DNA of 64,000 nt from Flavobacteriaceae bacterium (GTDB taxonomy: Bacteria; Bacteroidota; Bacteroidia; Flavobacteriales; Flavobacteriaceae): assembly GCA_004762155.1 (NCBI GenBank), contig SIHP01000009.1:124001-188000 (forward strand), given 5' to 3'. The notes under the pieces are model-generated. The model was not told the origin of the DNA. It saw only the letters and a program-made list of their open reading frames with translations, and searched no databases. Every line of letters starts with the position of its first letter. Position 1 is the first letter of the stretch. Position numbers and translations under genes: made by a program. Of the stretch, positions 33,301 to 42,015 are shown piece after piece.

Positions 33301-33937
33301 AAGCTTATATAATAATGAAAGTATTTTAAAGAGTTATGTAACTATTTTACATCCTTTTTCATCTGATAAAAATACAAAAGAGTTTTTGTCAAAGGTTAAG
33401 AAAGCAAATAATATAGAAGCTAACACCACCTATTTAGCATTACAAATAAAAAATAATGAAATTTTAGATAAACAATTGTTTACTGCTATGGTAAACAATA
33501 TTAATAGCAAAGGTTTGTTGTATATGAAGTTAAAAGCTATTAAAAAGCAAAATTTTTTTCCTGAAAAAGAAGCTACTAAAGAGAATATTTATAAATCATT
33601 TTTATTTTCTACAAATGATCTAAAGAAAACAAAAGATAGCATTACATTAATAAAAGTTAAAAACTTCGAGCTATATAATAAAAGGTACGAAGCTTATTTT
33701 TACAAATCTAAAGCTGAACCATCAACAAATAGTTACAGGAAAAAAGACTGGAAATTAAATGTGATAGCTTTTGAGAGAAAAAATAAAGAGATTTTTGTAG
33801 ATCCAGTTTATACTATAAAGGGTGAGACAATAGACGAAACTAAAACAATAGATGAAGTTATAAATTTAAACCTAGAAAAGATATTATTATTTAATAGAAA
33901 AAGAGCAAATGTATCTTCCTATGATTATCAAATGTAA
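30368..33937 (+). CDS. Large TraB/GumN-type secreted protein
   Basis: The TTG at 30368 begins a good signal peptide (L-K-K-N-V-L-L-L-V-I-L-C-L-S-I-A-V-K-S-Q). Upstream in-frame ATGs at 30278 and 30290 precede the promoter box and would bury the signal. Residues about 25-290 form a TraB/GumN (Tiki-like) domain: L-L-W-E-I-S-G-N-G-L, K-S-Y-L-Y-G-T-M-H-V-S, F-I-G-L-E-S-D and V-G-A-A-H-L-G-G-E-K-G-V-V-N-L-L-R-K-K-G-Y. The GxxH and ExD motifs of the proposed metalloprotease site are present. The remaining 900 residues, rich in Lys, are not recognised. At about 1190 aa it is several times the usual family length. Confidence 0.85.
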   Translation: MKKNVLLLVILCLSIAVKSQENNSLLWEISGNGLQKKSYLYGTMHVSQKIAFHLDDVFYESLFKSDFIGLESDPNLWLDDMFQSDDLMGGLGNFNSPTNNFYTNSFKPYSPKIQELMFYIAGEVYLMNSLLYRTDAYMQNYQEDTYLDMFVFQAAKKFGKKVFSLEDLKRSKNLVEKAQVNPTKEKPDLWLQKKLKKEDYFSLLSNSYRNRNIHLIDSLNEGMYTKNYLTNMLYIRNKEMVMNIDSIVKEGSLFSAVGAAHLGGEKGVVNLLRKKGYKVVPLKSKKTQKAEDLKLKIEEKSLNPVFKEDKSSDSFFTAKFPNKLYELNILDNAMYLSPDLVNGSYVVVSRINTFSSLKKDSKIKDEFNKLLFEGVPGKIISKKEIENQGIKGLDILNKTKSGDFQRYHVYFTPLEVLIFKMTGKKDFVNKYGDTFFNSIQLKKSAFNLVNVSPKHGGFSVKLPDTYIFRNKENIGNRLIQAFDEKEDYFFVKEVVFNDVEYLEEDTFELERIHNRFYKDLDLEQAKGSFNENDNHKSYVSSANFLKGDQTLHLKTVIKGGHYFLLGKLSKNKTIPTDFFNSFEIKSYDYKDNDYQIKKDTALYFSVKTVVKPPVYKPYNSYRRKKEEPYETFYKTLRYKSKTNEEIVVELRKKHDLVSYKNLDSMVNGIKKQIEKDKFFFNDFSYSNKSKLTKKNRLYVANTTYGKEAQGTSYINYLIKDSLSSRAIKVKNIIANGTIYELRTLIDTTYKTSAFVKEFYGSFTPKDTVIGKSLFTSKTDVFFKHLKNKDSIALDGYYHVNFDKKDTDKIIKVIKTYEFGEDQLKIKENLIEKLGKHKSKKVDAFFIDLYKKSYDNPQNQIVVFNYFSKQKNKKAYETLLDLLEADIPLSTESFEINKMFSSLKKDLDLSKSLFPDLLNYATINEYKKPIYNLLSLLLSKEKIKSKVYKSYKKQILNEAKIELKRELSKKGKSYRTYTKSLYNNESILKSYVTILHPFSSDKNTKEFLSKVKKANNIEANTTYLALQIKNNEILDKQLFTAMVNNINSKGLLYMKLKAIKKQNFFPEKEATKENIYKSFLFSTNDLKKTKDSITLIKVKNFELYNKRYEAYFYKSKAEPSTNSYRKKDWKLNVIAFERKNKEIFVDPVYTIKGETIDETKTIDEVINLNLEKILLFNRKRANVSSYDYQM

Positions 33938-33972
33938 CATTGCATTAAATTAAGAAAAATCAATAAAATATT

Positions 33973-35448
33973 TTGAAGCTATTTTTTTTGTTAAATAAGA
34001 GGTTTGTTTTTCTATTTGTCCTGTTGATGTATATTTTATTTCCAACAAGTAATTCATCTCTTGATGCATATGCATATGCTGGTTATGTAAAATATAACTA
34101 TTACTTATTTACGCCTCATCACTTATTTAGTAATTTATTAGTATATGTTTTTGTAAAACCATTACAGTTTTTGGGTTTAGAAATTAGTGAGCTTGCTTGT
34201 AGTAAGTTGATTAATGGCTTTTTTCAGTTATTAAATCTGGTAGTTTTTCATAAAATATTAACTTTTTTAAAAATAAAAGAACAAACAAAGTTATTATATA
34301 TATTGCTTTTAGCGTTTACTTTTAGTTTATGGCGATATAGTACAGAAAATGAGACTTATATAGTGCCCATTACGTTTTCGTTGTTAAGTAGTTTTTATCT
34401 TTTAAAGTACATAAAACAATTTAAGAGTAAATATGTTTTTACAAGTAGTTTTTTTGGAGTAGTAGCCTGTCTATTTCATCAGATACATTTTTTTTGGTGG
34501 CTAGGATTGTTCGTTTGTTTTTATATTTATGAAAAGAAAGTTAAAACAGTTTTATTATATCTAATTCCTTCCATACTGGTTCCTTTAAGCTATATCTTAG
34601 TTTTAATTTTTTATGAAAAACAAGAGTTGAGTTTTTATAACTTAATGCATTTTGTTTTTAATGATCTACTCCAAGGAAGTGTACAAACAAATTTTGGATG
34701 GAAAGGTGTTTTTTTTCAGGTATTAAATACATTTAGAACGTTTTTTCAACTACATCCAGATATTTATGCGTTAATAAAAAAAGAATGGGTTTATATTCTT
34801 CCGTTTGTATTTTGTAGTGTGATTATTTTCTTTGTAATTAGGTTATTATTAAGAGGAGGAGTTATTTTGGAGAAAGAGAATAATTTAAAATTATTTATAA
34901 AGACTCATGTATTTATTTTTATAACAAATTATTTGTTTGCCTTCTATAACTATGGTAATGTTGAGTTTATGGTAATGTTACCTTATTTAATGGTGTTACT
35001 AATAGCTATTAAGTATACTATAAATGATATTCTTTTAAAGAACTTAATTGTATTACTTTTTGTTTGGAATTTTTCTTACGGAATTTTTCCAAACTACAAG
35101 TATAATTATTATAATGATAAAGAGTTAGTTGCTTATATGGCAGAAAACAAAGAGAAAATATTTATCATCAAAAGCGCAACTACAAGAAACCAATATTTTT
35201 ATAAAACAGGAATTAGTGACCCTAAGAATATATTTGTTTTTAAAAAATTATCAAATGATAGTCTAAAGCAAATTATTAAAATGGGTAAAATGATTTATAC
35301 AGATGTAATTAAAAAACCAGAAGTGTTTAATAAAGAAAAGATGACTTCTATAGGTAATGGATTTAATTTTGATACCTATACTAAAGAGCAAATATTTAGT
35401 TATAAAGGCTTTTATGGACAGTCAGTTGTAAATAAAATAACAGAATAA
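33973..35448 (+). CDS. Polytopic membrane protein, possibly a GT-C glycosyltransferase
   Basis: A 491-aa protein with about ten membrane segments and a soluble C-terminal domain of about 110 residues. The start is a TTG at 33973, 35 bp after the previous gene, which suggests co-transcription. The first loop after segment one carries S-S-L-D-A-Y-A-Y-A-G-Y-V-K-Y, placed like the catalytic Asp loop of GT-C (ArnT/PMT-like) enzymes. W-R-Y-S-T-E-N-E-T-Y follows in a later loop. This assignment is structural inference only. Confidence 0.65.
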   Translation: MKLFFLLNKRFVFLFVLLMYILFPTSNSSLDAYAYAGYVKYNYYLFTPHHLFSNLLVYVFVKPLQFLGLEISELACSKLINGFFQLLNLVVFHKILTFLKIKEQTKLLYILLLAFTFSLWRYSTENETYIVPITFSLLSSFYLLKYIKQFKSKYVFTSSFFGVVACLFHQIHFFWWLGLFVCFYIYEKKVKTVLLYLIPSILVPLSYILVLIFYEKQELSFYNLMHFVFNDLLQGSVQTNFGWKGVFFQVLNTFRTFFQLHPDIYALIKKEWVYILPFVFCSVIIFFVIRLLLRGGVILEKENNLKLFIKTHVFIFITNYLFAFYNYGNVEFMVMLPYLMVLLIAIKYTINDILLKNLIVLLFVWNFSYGIFPNYKYNYYNDKELVAYMAENKEKIFIIKSATTRNQYFYKTGISDPKNIFVFKKLSNDSLKQIIKMGKMIYTDVIKKPEVFNKEKMTSIGNGFNFDTYTKEQIFSYKGFYGQSVVNKITE

Positions 35449-35477
35449 GGGAGTTTTGTTTTAAGGGTATTTTAAAT

Positions 35478-35518
35478 AAAAAAAGCATATGAAAAATTTA
35501 TTTTTCATATGCTTTTTT
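35478..35518. terminator. Bidirectional terminator
   Basis: Arms AAAAAAGCATATGAAAAA and TTTTTCATATGCTTTTTT between convergent genes. Confidence 0.9.
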
Positions 35519-35530
35519 ACCTTGAAAGAT

Positions 35531-36388
35531 TTACTTTTTTTTAGGTAATTCTTTTTTATGAAGTTTAGACGAATTAGTGAATTTGTTAATCGTAATTTTA
35601 GCATCTCCATATAAATCTATTTCACCCTTATCAGAAGATTCAATAGTTATATTGTCAGTAGTGTAAATAGAAAATTCGCTACTACCACTTGAATTTATAA
35701 AAGTTTCTGTTACTTCTAAATCCCTACCAGTAAAATCAGAAGATTCATTTATAGATGCATTTAATACTTTAGAAAAACCTTCAATTTCTATTTTTGAACG
35801 CTCATTTGTATTCACTTTTAAACTATCAGTTTTAATATTAGCAAAAGTATTACTTGATTTGTTTAAAATTAAATCAACAATTGAGCTTTCGATAGTTAAT
35901 TTTGATTTAGAACGTAATTGGATTCTTGATTTATTGTTATTAATTAATTTAAATGTATTTGATTCTATCTTTAAATCAGCAATTCCATAATCGTTAATTT
36001 CTAATAACATATTGTCAGCTTTAATCGTTCTTAAAGCTTCTATTTCTGCATCTTCTTTAAGAATTATTTCATTTAATTCATCAGTGTAAAAAACAGTAAT
36101 ATTTAAACGCTTTTTTGATCTTATTTTTTTAGTTTTATTAAAAGTTAATGTACTGTCGATAACCTTAAATTCAATAACTTCATGTAAATTTCCATCAGCT
36201 TCAACTTCAACAGATGACATATCAGAATTTATTAATAAAATCTCAAAATCTTCATCAACTATTATTTTTTTAAAAGAACTTAGTTCGGTTTTATTTATGG
36301 TAACTTCTCCGTTCCCTTTTATTTTTTCTTGGCTAAATAAGTTACTCGTAATAATTATAATAATTAGTAATAAAGCTTTTTTTTTCAT
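35531..36388 (-). CDS. GIN-domain (DUF2807) secreted protein
   Basis: A 285-aa protein with signal peptide M-K-K-K-A-L-L-L-I-I-I-I-I-T-S-N-L-F-S-Q. A DUF2807/head-GIN beta-solenoid follows: F-K-K-I-I-V-D-E-D-F-E-I-L-L-I, V-E-V-E-A-D-G-N-L, then stacked repeats with S-S-x-x-x-x-x-x-S and a terminal S-S-D-K-G-E-I-D-L-Y-G-D-A-K. These are putative adhesin-type or cell-surface proteins of unknown role, common in Bacteroidota, often near PspC genes such as the one at 42.5 kb. Lys-rich C-terminus. Confidence 0.85.
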   Translation of the reverse strand: MKKKALLLIIIIITSNLFSQEKIKGNGEVTINKTELSSFKKIIVDEDFEILLINSDMSSVEVEADGNLHEVIEFKVIDSTLTFNKTKKIRSKKRLNITVFYTDELNEIILKEDAEIEALRTIKADNMLLEINDYGIADLKIESNTFKLINNNKSRIQLRSKSKLTIESSIVDLILNKSSNTFANIKTDSLKVNTNERSKIEIEGFSKVLNASINESSDFTGRDLEVTETFINSSGSSEFSIYTTDNITIESSDKGEIDLYGDAKITINKFTNSSKLHKKELPKKK

Positions 36389-36408
36389 TTTAAGTATTTT
36401 TATTCAAT

Positions 36409-36416
36409 TACAAAGA
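36409..36416 (-). promoter_or_regulatory. -7 box of the GIN-domain gene
   Basis: TATCTTTG on the minus strand, 21 bp before the start. Confidence 0.6.
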
Positions 36417-36481
36417 TAAAACAAAAACCATCTTAAACTAAACGTATAAGATGGTTTGAAATATGATTTATTAAAGAAAAA

Positions 36482-38116
36482 TTACGCTAACATCGTAACT
36501 GGATTTTCAATAAATGTTTTTAATGTTTGTAAAAATTGAGCTCCAACAGCACCATCAACAGTTCTATGATCACAAGCAAGAGATAATTTCATTATGTTTC
36601 CTACAACAATTTGTCCGTCTTTTACTACTGGTTTTTGAACTATAGCACCTACAGATAATATTGCAGAGTTAGGTTGGTTTATAATAGATGTAAAGCTTTC
36701 TATACCAAACATACCTAAGTTAGAAACAGTAAAAGTACTTCCTGACATTTCTGCTGGTTGAATTTTCTTATTTCTAGCTTTCCCGGCCAAATCACGAACA
36801 GAAGCACCAATTTGAGTTAAACTTAATGCATTTGTGTGTTTAATTACAGGAACAACTAATCCTTCATCAACAGCAACAGCAACTCCAACATTTATATGAC
36901 TGTGGTATTTAGTTACGTTATCATTCCAAGTAGTATTTACTTGTGGATGCTTAACTAATGCCATAGCAGTAGCTTTTACAACCATATCGTTGAAAGATAC
37001 TTTCGTATCAGGAATAGCGTTAATTGTTTTACGAGAAGCAATAGCATTATCCATATCAACTTCAATATTTAAATAGAAGTGAGGAGCTGTAAATTTAGAG
37101 TTACCTAAGGCTTTAGCAATTGCTTTTCTCATAGAAGAATTTTTAACTTCTTCTGTTTTCTCTTCACCAGCAACAGCAAAACTTGTTACAGCTGTGTTTG
37201 CTGAATCGTTAGAAGCTTTAGCAACAGGTGTAAAGTTTTCAACATCTTTTTTAACGATACGTCCATTTTCACCAGAACCGTTAACGTCAGCAAGATTTAT
37301 ACCTTTATCAGTTGCTATCTTTTTTGCTAAAGGAGAAGCAAAAACGCGTCCACCTTTTGTAGTATTTGAAGAGGTAACTTTTTTTTCAGTATTTTCTGCT
37401 TTTGTAGCAGTAGGTTTTACTTTTTCTTTAGCCAGTTCTGCTTTTGGAGCAGCAGGGGCATCAGAATTTAAACCACCATTTTTATGAGCTTCAACAAGAG
37501 CAGAAACATCAGTACCAGCATTACCAATAATAGCTAATAAACTATCAACTGGAGCGCTTTCACCAACTTGAACACCAATAAATAATAAAGTTCCTTCGTT
37601 AAAAGATTCGAACTCCATTGTAGCTTTATCAGTTTCAATTTCTGCTAAAATATCACCTTCTTCAATTTTATCTCCAACACTTTTTAACCATGAAGCTACA
37701 GTTCCTTCTTCCATAGTATCACTTAAGCGTGGCATAGTAACAACAATAGTTCCTTCTGGAATTGCTACAGCAGCAGTTGTTACAACTTCTGTTTCAGTAT
37801 TTGCTTCTGTTGTTTCTTCTTGTTTTGTTTCTTCTGATGCAGAAGTACTTCCGTTTAATAAAGTAGAGAAATCTTCACCTTCTTCACCAATAATAGCTAA
37901 TAAAGTATCTACAGGAGCTCCATCACCTTCTTGAACACCAATATGTAATAATGTTCCTTCATGGAAAGATTCAAATTCCATTGTAGCCTTATCGGTTTCA
38001 ATTTCTGCTAAAATATCTCCTTCTTCAATTTTGTCTCCAACTTTTTTTAACCAAGAAGCTACTACTCCTTCTTCCATGGTATCGCTTAAGCGAGGCATAT
38101 TTATAACTGTTGCCAT
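36482..38116 (-). CDS. pdhC: Pyruvate dehydrogenase E2, dihydrolipoamide acetyltransferase
   Basis: A 544-aa E2 subunit that transfers the acetyl group from lipoyl to CoA. It has two N-terminal lipoyl domains (about 1-80 and 125-205), each with the lipoylated Lys in E-T-D-K-A-T-M-E-F-E-S. An E1/E3-binding domain follows at about 255-300 (F-A-S-P-L-A-K-K-I-A, then G-R-I-V-K-K-D-V), joined by Ala/Thr/Lys-rich linkers. The catalytic domain ends in D-H-R-T-V-D-G-A near residue 515, with the H-x-x-x-D-G active site. It lies 6 bp after the E1-alpha gene on the same strand; the E3 gene is not in the window. Confidence 0.97.
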   Translation of the reverse strand: MATVINMPRLSDTMEEGVVASWLKKVGDKIEEGDILAEIETDKATMEFESFHEGTLLHIGVQEGDGAPVDTLLAIIGEEGEDFSTLLNGSTSASEETKQEETTEANTETEVVTTAAVAIPEGTIVVTMPRLSDTMEEGTVASWLKSVGDKIEEGDILAEIETDKATMEFESFNEGTLLFIGVQVGESAPVDSLLAIIGNAGTDVSALVEAHKNGGLNSDAPAAPKAELAKEKVKPTATKAENTEKKVTSSNTTKGGRVFASPLAKKIATDKGINLADVNGSGENGRIVKKDVENFTPVAKASNDSANTAVTSFAVAGEEKTEEVKNSSMRKAIAKALGNSKFTAPHFYLNIEVDMDNAIASRKTINAIPDTKVSFNDMVVKATAMALVKHPQVNTTWNDNVTKYHSHINVGVAVAVDEGLVVPVIKHTNALSLTQIGASVRDLAGKARNKKIQPAEMSGSTFTVSNLGMFGIESFTSIINQPNSAILSVGAIVQKPVVKDGQIVVGNIMKLSLACDHRTVDGAVGAQFLQTLKTFIENPVTMLA

Positions 38117-38122
38117 AGTCTT

Positions 38123-39118
38123 TTACTTGTGTTTTATAAATGGATAGTTTTCTTGCTCGTAAACCATATCATATAATTGATTAACTTCAGGGAAAGGAGA
38201 GCTTTCTGCAAACTCTTCGCATTCTTTCACTAAGCTTTTAACTTCTTTATCTATTGCTTTAATTTCATCATCAGTAGCATATTTCTTCTCTTTGATGACA
38301 TCTAAAACTTGAGTAATAGGATCTATTTTCTTATACTCAGCAACCTCGTCTTTTGTACGATAGTGTTGAGCATCAGACATTGAATGACCTCTATATCTAT
38401 ATGTTTTCATTTCTAAGAAAGTTGGTCCATCACCACGACGAGCTCTTTGAATAGCTTCATCAACAGCTTCAGCAACTTTAATTGGATTCATCGCATCTAC
38501 AGGTCCACAAGGCATTTCATAACCTAAACCAAGTTTCCAAATATCAGTATGATTTGCAGTTCTTTCAACAGAAGTTCCCATTGCATAACCATTATTTTCA
38601 ACAATAAAAATAACAGGTAATTTCCATGTCATTGCCATGTTAAAAGTTTCATGTAATGATCCTTGACGTGCAGCACCATCACCAAAACAACATAATGTAA
38701 CCGCATCGCTACCTTTATATTTGTCTCCGAAAGCAATACCAGCACCTAAAGGAATTTGACCTCCAACAATACCGTGTCCTCCGTAAAACCCATGTTTCTT
38801 TGAGAAAATATGCATAGAACCTCCCATCCCTTGAGAAGTACCAGTAACTTTTCCAAATAATTCAGCCATTACTCTTTTAGGATCTTCTCCCATACCAATA
38901 GGCTGTACGTGATTACGGTATGCAGTAATCATTTTATCTTTACTTAAATCCATAGCATGTATTGCACCTGCTAAGATAGCTTCTTGTCCGTTGTATAAGT
39001 GTAAAAAACCTCTTACTTTTTGTTGAATGTAAACAGCAGCAAGTTTATCTTCAAACTTACGCCAAAATAGCATGTCTTTATACCAGTTAAGGTAGGTTTC
39101 TTTAGTTATTTTCTTCAT
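38123..39118 (-). CDS. pdhA: Pyruvate dehydrogenase E1 component, alpha subunit
   Basis: A 331-aa thiamine-diphosphate enzyme subunit that decarboxylates pyruvate. It has the cofactor motif G-D-G-A-A-R-Q-G-S-L-H-E-T-F-N-M-A to E-N-N-G-Y-A-M-G (about 148-185), the loop Y-R-Y-R-G-H-S-M-S-D-A-Q-H-Y-R near 245, and G-Q-E-A near residue 44. First gene of a two-gene operon with E2; the beta subunit is encoded elsewhere, as is common in Flavobacteriia. Confidence 0.97.
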   Translation of the reverse strand: MKKITKETYLNWYKDMLFWRKFEDKLAAVYIQQKVRGFLHLYNGQEAILAGAIHAMDLSKDKMITAYRNHVQPIGMGEDPKRVMAELFGKVTGTSQGMGGSMHIFSKKHGFYGGHGIVGGQIPLGAGIAFGDKYKGSDAVTLCCFGDGAARQGSLHETFNMAMTWKLPVIFIVENNGYAMGTSVERTANHTDIWKLGLGYEMPCGPVDAMNPIKVAEAVDEAIQRARRGDGPTFLEMKTYRYRGHSMSDAQHYRTKDEVAEYKKIDPITQVLDVIKEKKYATDDEIKAIDKEVKSLVKECEEFAESSPFPEVNQLYDMVYEQENYPFIKHK

Positions 39119-39159
39119 TCTAAATTATATGTTGTTTTGGTTGCTTGTTTATTTAATGA

Positions 39160-39167
39160 CAAAAATA
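39160..39167 (-). promoter_or_regulatory. -7 box of the pdhA-pdhC operon
   Basis: TATTTTTG on the minus strand, about 40 bp before pdhA. Confidence 0.55.
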
Positions 39168-39224
39168 AAGGTTTTCTTTAGAAAAAAAAAAGAGGAAGCA
39201 AGGAAATAACGTAAACGATTTCGA

Positions 39225-39902
39225 TCATTTATCTTTAGCGACTATTAAAGTAGCTTTAGCGCCAGTAGCTAAATTCCATTCGTTTGAAGATAATAAAGAA
39301 CCTTGGTCGTTATATACTTTAAAAGCGGCAGTATTTGGTCCTGACGTTCCTTGGTTAAGTGCAATAATTTTAATTTTATTGATCCCTATTTCTAAAGGAA
39401 GTGAAAATGATTGGTAATTTTGTTTTAAAACAAGGTTGGTTACTACTGGTATTTCGTTAACATATATTGTTACTCGATCTCCATCTGGATATTGAAAATC
39501 TCTACAAATTATTTTAACACTCTTAGAATTTGTACGTATACTTCCTAGATCTTGATCGATAACAGGATAGTTATATAAACCATTTATTTTTCTAAAAGAT
39601 TTTAAATAACGTTCCTCTGCCATTTTAGCTTTGGTTAAGATTCCTTTATTTTTTAAGTCTTCTTCTTTTTTTTGTTCTTTCTGTTCTTTTTTTAATTTAT
39701 CTGACGCAGTTTTAAAACCTTGATCATCTTTAAAATCTAAAGAAGTTGGTTTTTTAATTGTTACAGCGGGTGCATCAATGCTACCTATAGATGTCCCTTT
39801 GTTTTTTCCATTAGAAGAACCATCAATTTGTGCGAAGCAGGTAAAAGATATACTGCATGTAATTAAAAAAAATATCGTTTTAAAATTGTGTTGTCTCATC
39901 AT
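39225..39902 (-). CDS. Secreted protein of unknown function
   Basis: A 225-aa protein with signal peptide ending in F-T-C-F-A-Q. A charged linker (K-K-E-Q-K-E-Q-K-K-E-E-D) is followed by a beta-sandwich-like C-terminal domain. That domain contains V-K-I-I-C-R-D-F-Q-Y-P-D-G-D-R-V-T-I-Y-V-N and I-N-K-I-K-I-I-A-L-N-Q-G-T-S-G-P-N-T-A-A-F. The last part looks like a domain found in conserved hypothetical proteins of Flavobacteriia. No enzymatic motif is seen. The ATG one codon later (39899) is equally possible. Confidence 0.75.
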   Translation of the reverse strand: MMRQHNFKTIFFLITCSISFTCFAQIDGSSNGKNKGTSIGSIDAPAVTIKKPTSLDFKDDQGFKTASDKLKKEQKEQKKEEDLKNKGILTKAKMAEERYLKSFRKINGLYNYPVIDQDLGSIRTNSKSVKIICRDFQYPDGDRVTIYVNEIPVVTNLVLKQNYQSFSLPLEIGINKIKIIALNQGTSGPNTAAFKVYNDQGSLLSSNEWNLATGAKATLIVAKDK

Positions 39903-39916
39903 AATATCAAAAAGAA

Positions 39917-39924
39917 CAAAGATA
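39917..39924 (-). promoter_or_regulatory. -7 box of the 39225-39902 gene
   Basis: TATCTTTG on the minus strand, 15 bp before the start codon. Confidence 0.55.
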
Positions 39925-39966
39925 GTGCCGTTATAGTGGGCTTAGTCTTTAATAATTGTTAATTTC

Positions 39967-40638
39967 TTACTCAATAGGGAAATCAAAATAAGTTTTAGGA
40001 AAGGGTTCATTTCTTAATGTAAAATGCCACCATTCATTTTTATAGGGTCTAAAACCGTTTTTTGACATAATTTCACGTAACATTTTTCTGTTTTTTTTTT
40101 GCTTTTCTGTTAATTTGGTATAACTAATATGTGATATGCTTCCAAAAAAGTCATAAGGACTACCCATGTCCAATTCTTTACCTGTCTTTGTATTTACAAT
40201 AGTTAAATCTACAGAACTACCTCTTGAATGACCTGATTTTGTTGAAATATATCCTAATTTAAATAAATTCCTTTTTTTTAATCTAGGGTAGTATTGTTTT
40301 TTCGTTATTGTGTCATTTGCTTTCCTTGCCCAACGGACAAAATGGTTTACGGCTGATTGTGGTCTGTATGCATCAAAAACTTTTAAACTGTATCCTTTTT
40401 TTAATAATTTGGTTTGAATTTTTTTTAAAGCTTTGGCAGCTAGTGTAGAAGTTATAAGTACATCATCTTCATAACCATCAACAGGAACTCCAACAAAATT
40501 ATTATGAGAGCAATATCTTAATTCACTTTGTATCGTTGAGTCTATTTCTTGCAAGTAAGAAAACCCTTTGGGTAGTTTTTGGGCATTTAAAGCAAAGAAT
40601 GTAATAAAGTACAGGAAAATAAAAGTGTATGTTTTCAT
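39967..40638 (-). CDS. D-alanyl-D-alanine dipeptidase (VanX/DdpX-like, peptidase M15D)
   Basis: A 223-aa protein with signal peptide ending in A-L-N-A-Q, so it acts in the periplasm. It should hydrolyse D-Ala-D-Ala or related peptidoglycan dipeptides. The zinc site is evident: S-G-H-S-R-G-S-S-V-D-L-T supplies His and Asp, and N-E-W-W-H-F supplies the catalytic Glu and third His. The R of F-D-A-Y-R-P-Q-S-A is the substrate-binding Arg. No van resistance genes are nearby, so a role in cell-wall turnover is more likely. Confidence 0.93.
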   Translation of the reverse strand: MKTYTFIFLYFITFFALNAQKLPKGFSYLQEIDSTIQSELRYCSHNNFVGVPVDGYEDDVLITSTLAAKALKKIQTKLLKKGYSLKVFDAYRPQSAVNHFVRWARKANDTITKKQYYPRLKKRNLFKLGYISTKSGHSRGSSVDLTIVNTKTGKELDMGSPYDFFGSISHISYTKLTEKQKKNRKMLREIMSKNGFRPYKNEWWHFTLRNEPFPKTYFDFPIE

Positions 40639-40658
40639 ATTGTAAAAATAACAAAATG

Positions 40659-41837
40659 TTAGTTAAAGGATACTTTTTTATTTTTTAAAGCTATCAAACC
40701 AATAATTGGGCCAATAGCTAAGGTTATATATATGATGTTACTATCTATAGTATCTATTAAAAATGAAAGTAACTGAATACTAATTATGGTGATAAAAAAA
40801 CCAATACAGTTTACTATAGTTAATGCTGTACCTCTTATTTCAGGAGTTGCATTTTTACTAACTAAAGTAGATAGTAGGGGAGAATCTGCAATTACTACAA
40901 TTCCCCAAAAAAGTAAGAATAAAACAAATAGAAGGGAGTTATTAATTGAAAAAAAAACAGGACAAAGTAAACAACAAATACAAGATAAAAATAATGATAA
41001 AGAGGCAGTTCTTTTTACACCTTTCTTTTCTGATATATATCCGCTAGCAATACAGGCTATAGATCCAATACCAATAATGAAAAAAGATAATAATGAAATG
41101 TTTAATGAAGTTTTTGGATAAATAGACTGGTATGATTTTAATAAAATAGGCACAAAAGTCCAAAAAGCATATAGTTCCCACATGTGTCCAAAATAACCAA
41201 AAGCAGCATTTTTAAATTTTACGTTTTTAAAAATTTTTAAAAAAGCATACAAATCTACGTTGCTTACTTGTTTTCTGTAGGGTCCATTAGGGACAAATAA
41301 TAACATTAATAAACCACCTAAGAAAGTTAATCCAGAAGTTGTGTAAACCACATTTTTCCATAAGAAAACATTACCTATACCTGTTAAGAAATGTGGAAAA
41401 GCAGTGCCTAAAACCAATGCGCCAACTAAGTAACCAAGCGATTTACCCAATCCTTTTTGGTAATAGTCGGTTGCTATTTTCATTCCAATGGGATATATTC
41501 CTGCAAGAAAAAAACCATTAAAAAACCGAATAATGAGTAAACTTGTTAATGTGTTGTTTTCCCAAATCAAAAAACTATTTAAAATAGCACCAATTATAGC
41601 GCAAGTAAAAAAAACTTTAGAAGGTGAAAATCGATCAGCTATTGTAAATATGGCAAAAAATAAAGTTCCAATAATAAATCCAAATTGAACGATAGAAGTT
41701 AAATGACTTAGGCTGTTTACAGGTAAATTATAGTTTGTAATTAAATCTTTAATAATACTATTAGTAGCAAACCAAAGAGAGGTACAGCAAAATTGAGAAA
41801 AAACTATTATTGGAAGTATTATTTTTGTTTTAGTCAT
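40659..41837 (-). CDS. MFS transporter
   Basis: A 392-aa integral membrane protein with about 12 segments and an MFS layout. The motif-A-like loop is degenerate (I-A-D-R-F-S-P-S-K-V). I-R-F-F-N-G-F-F-L-A-G-I-Y-P-I-G-M-K and a second-half loop I-S-E-K-K-G-V-K-R-T follow. The substrate is not predictable. The VanX-like dipeptidase gene starts 20 bp downstream, so export or uptake of a peptide or amino acid is a guess from the operon. Confidence 0.9.
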   Translation of the reverse strand: MTKTKIILPIIVFSQFCCTSLWFATNSIIKDLITNYNLPVNSLSHLTSIVQFGFIIGTLFFAIFTIADRFSPSKVFFTCAIIGAILNSFLIWENNTLTSLLIIRFFNGFFLAGIYPIGMKIATDYYQKGLGKSLGYLVGALVLGTAFPHFLTGIGNVFLWKNVVYTTSGLTFLGGLLMLLFVPNGPYRKQVSNVDLYAFLKIFKNVKFKNAAFGYFGHMWELYAFWTFVPILLKSYQSIYPKTSLNISLLSFFIIGIGSIACIASGYISEKKGVKRTASLSLFLSCICCLLCPVFFSINNSLLFVLFLLFWGIVVIADSPLLSTLVSKNATPEIRGTALTIVNCIGFFITIISIQLLSFLIDTIDSNIIYITLAIGPIIGLIALKNKKVSFN

Positions 41838-41911
41838 AATTGTTATGCTGCATATTTAAATGCTAAATTATTTAGAAAAAAGTTTAAAATAAAATACTTG
41901 TAAACAAAAAA

Positions 41912-41936
41912 GTCAAAGCCGTTAAACGACTTTGAC
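41912..41936 (-). terminator. Terminator of the PadR-PspC operon
   Basis: Stem GTCAAAG/CTTTGAC with an inner CGTTTAACG, followed on the minus strand by a T run. Confidence 0.82.
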
Positions 41937-42015
41937 AAAGTAAACCAAGTATTAGTTTAATTAGAGTTAGCTAGCTAATAAACTAATTTTTTAAAGTTGA
42001 AAATCAACTTATATT

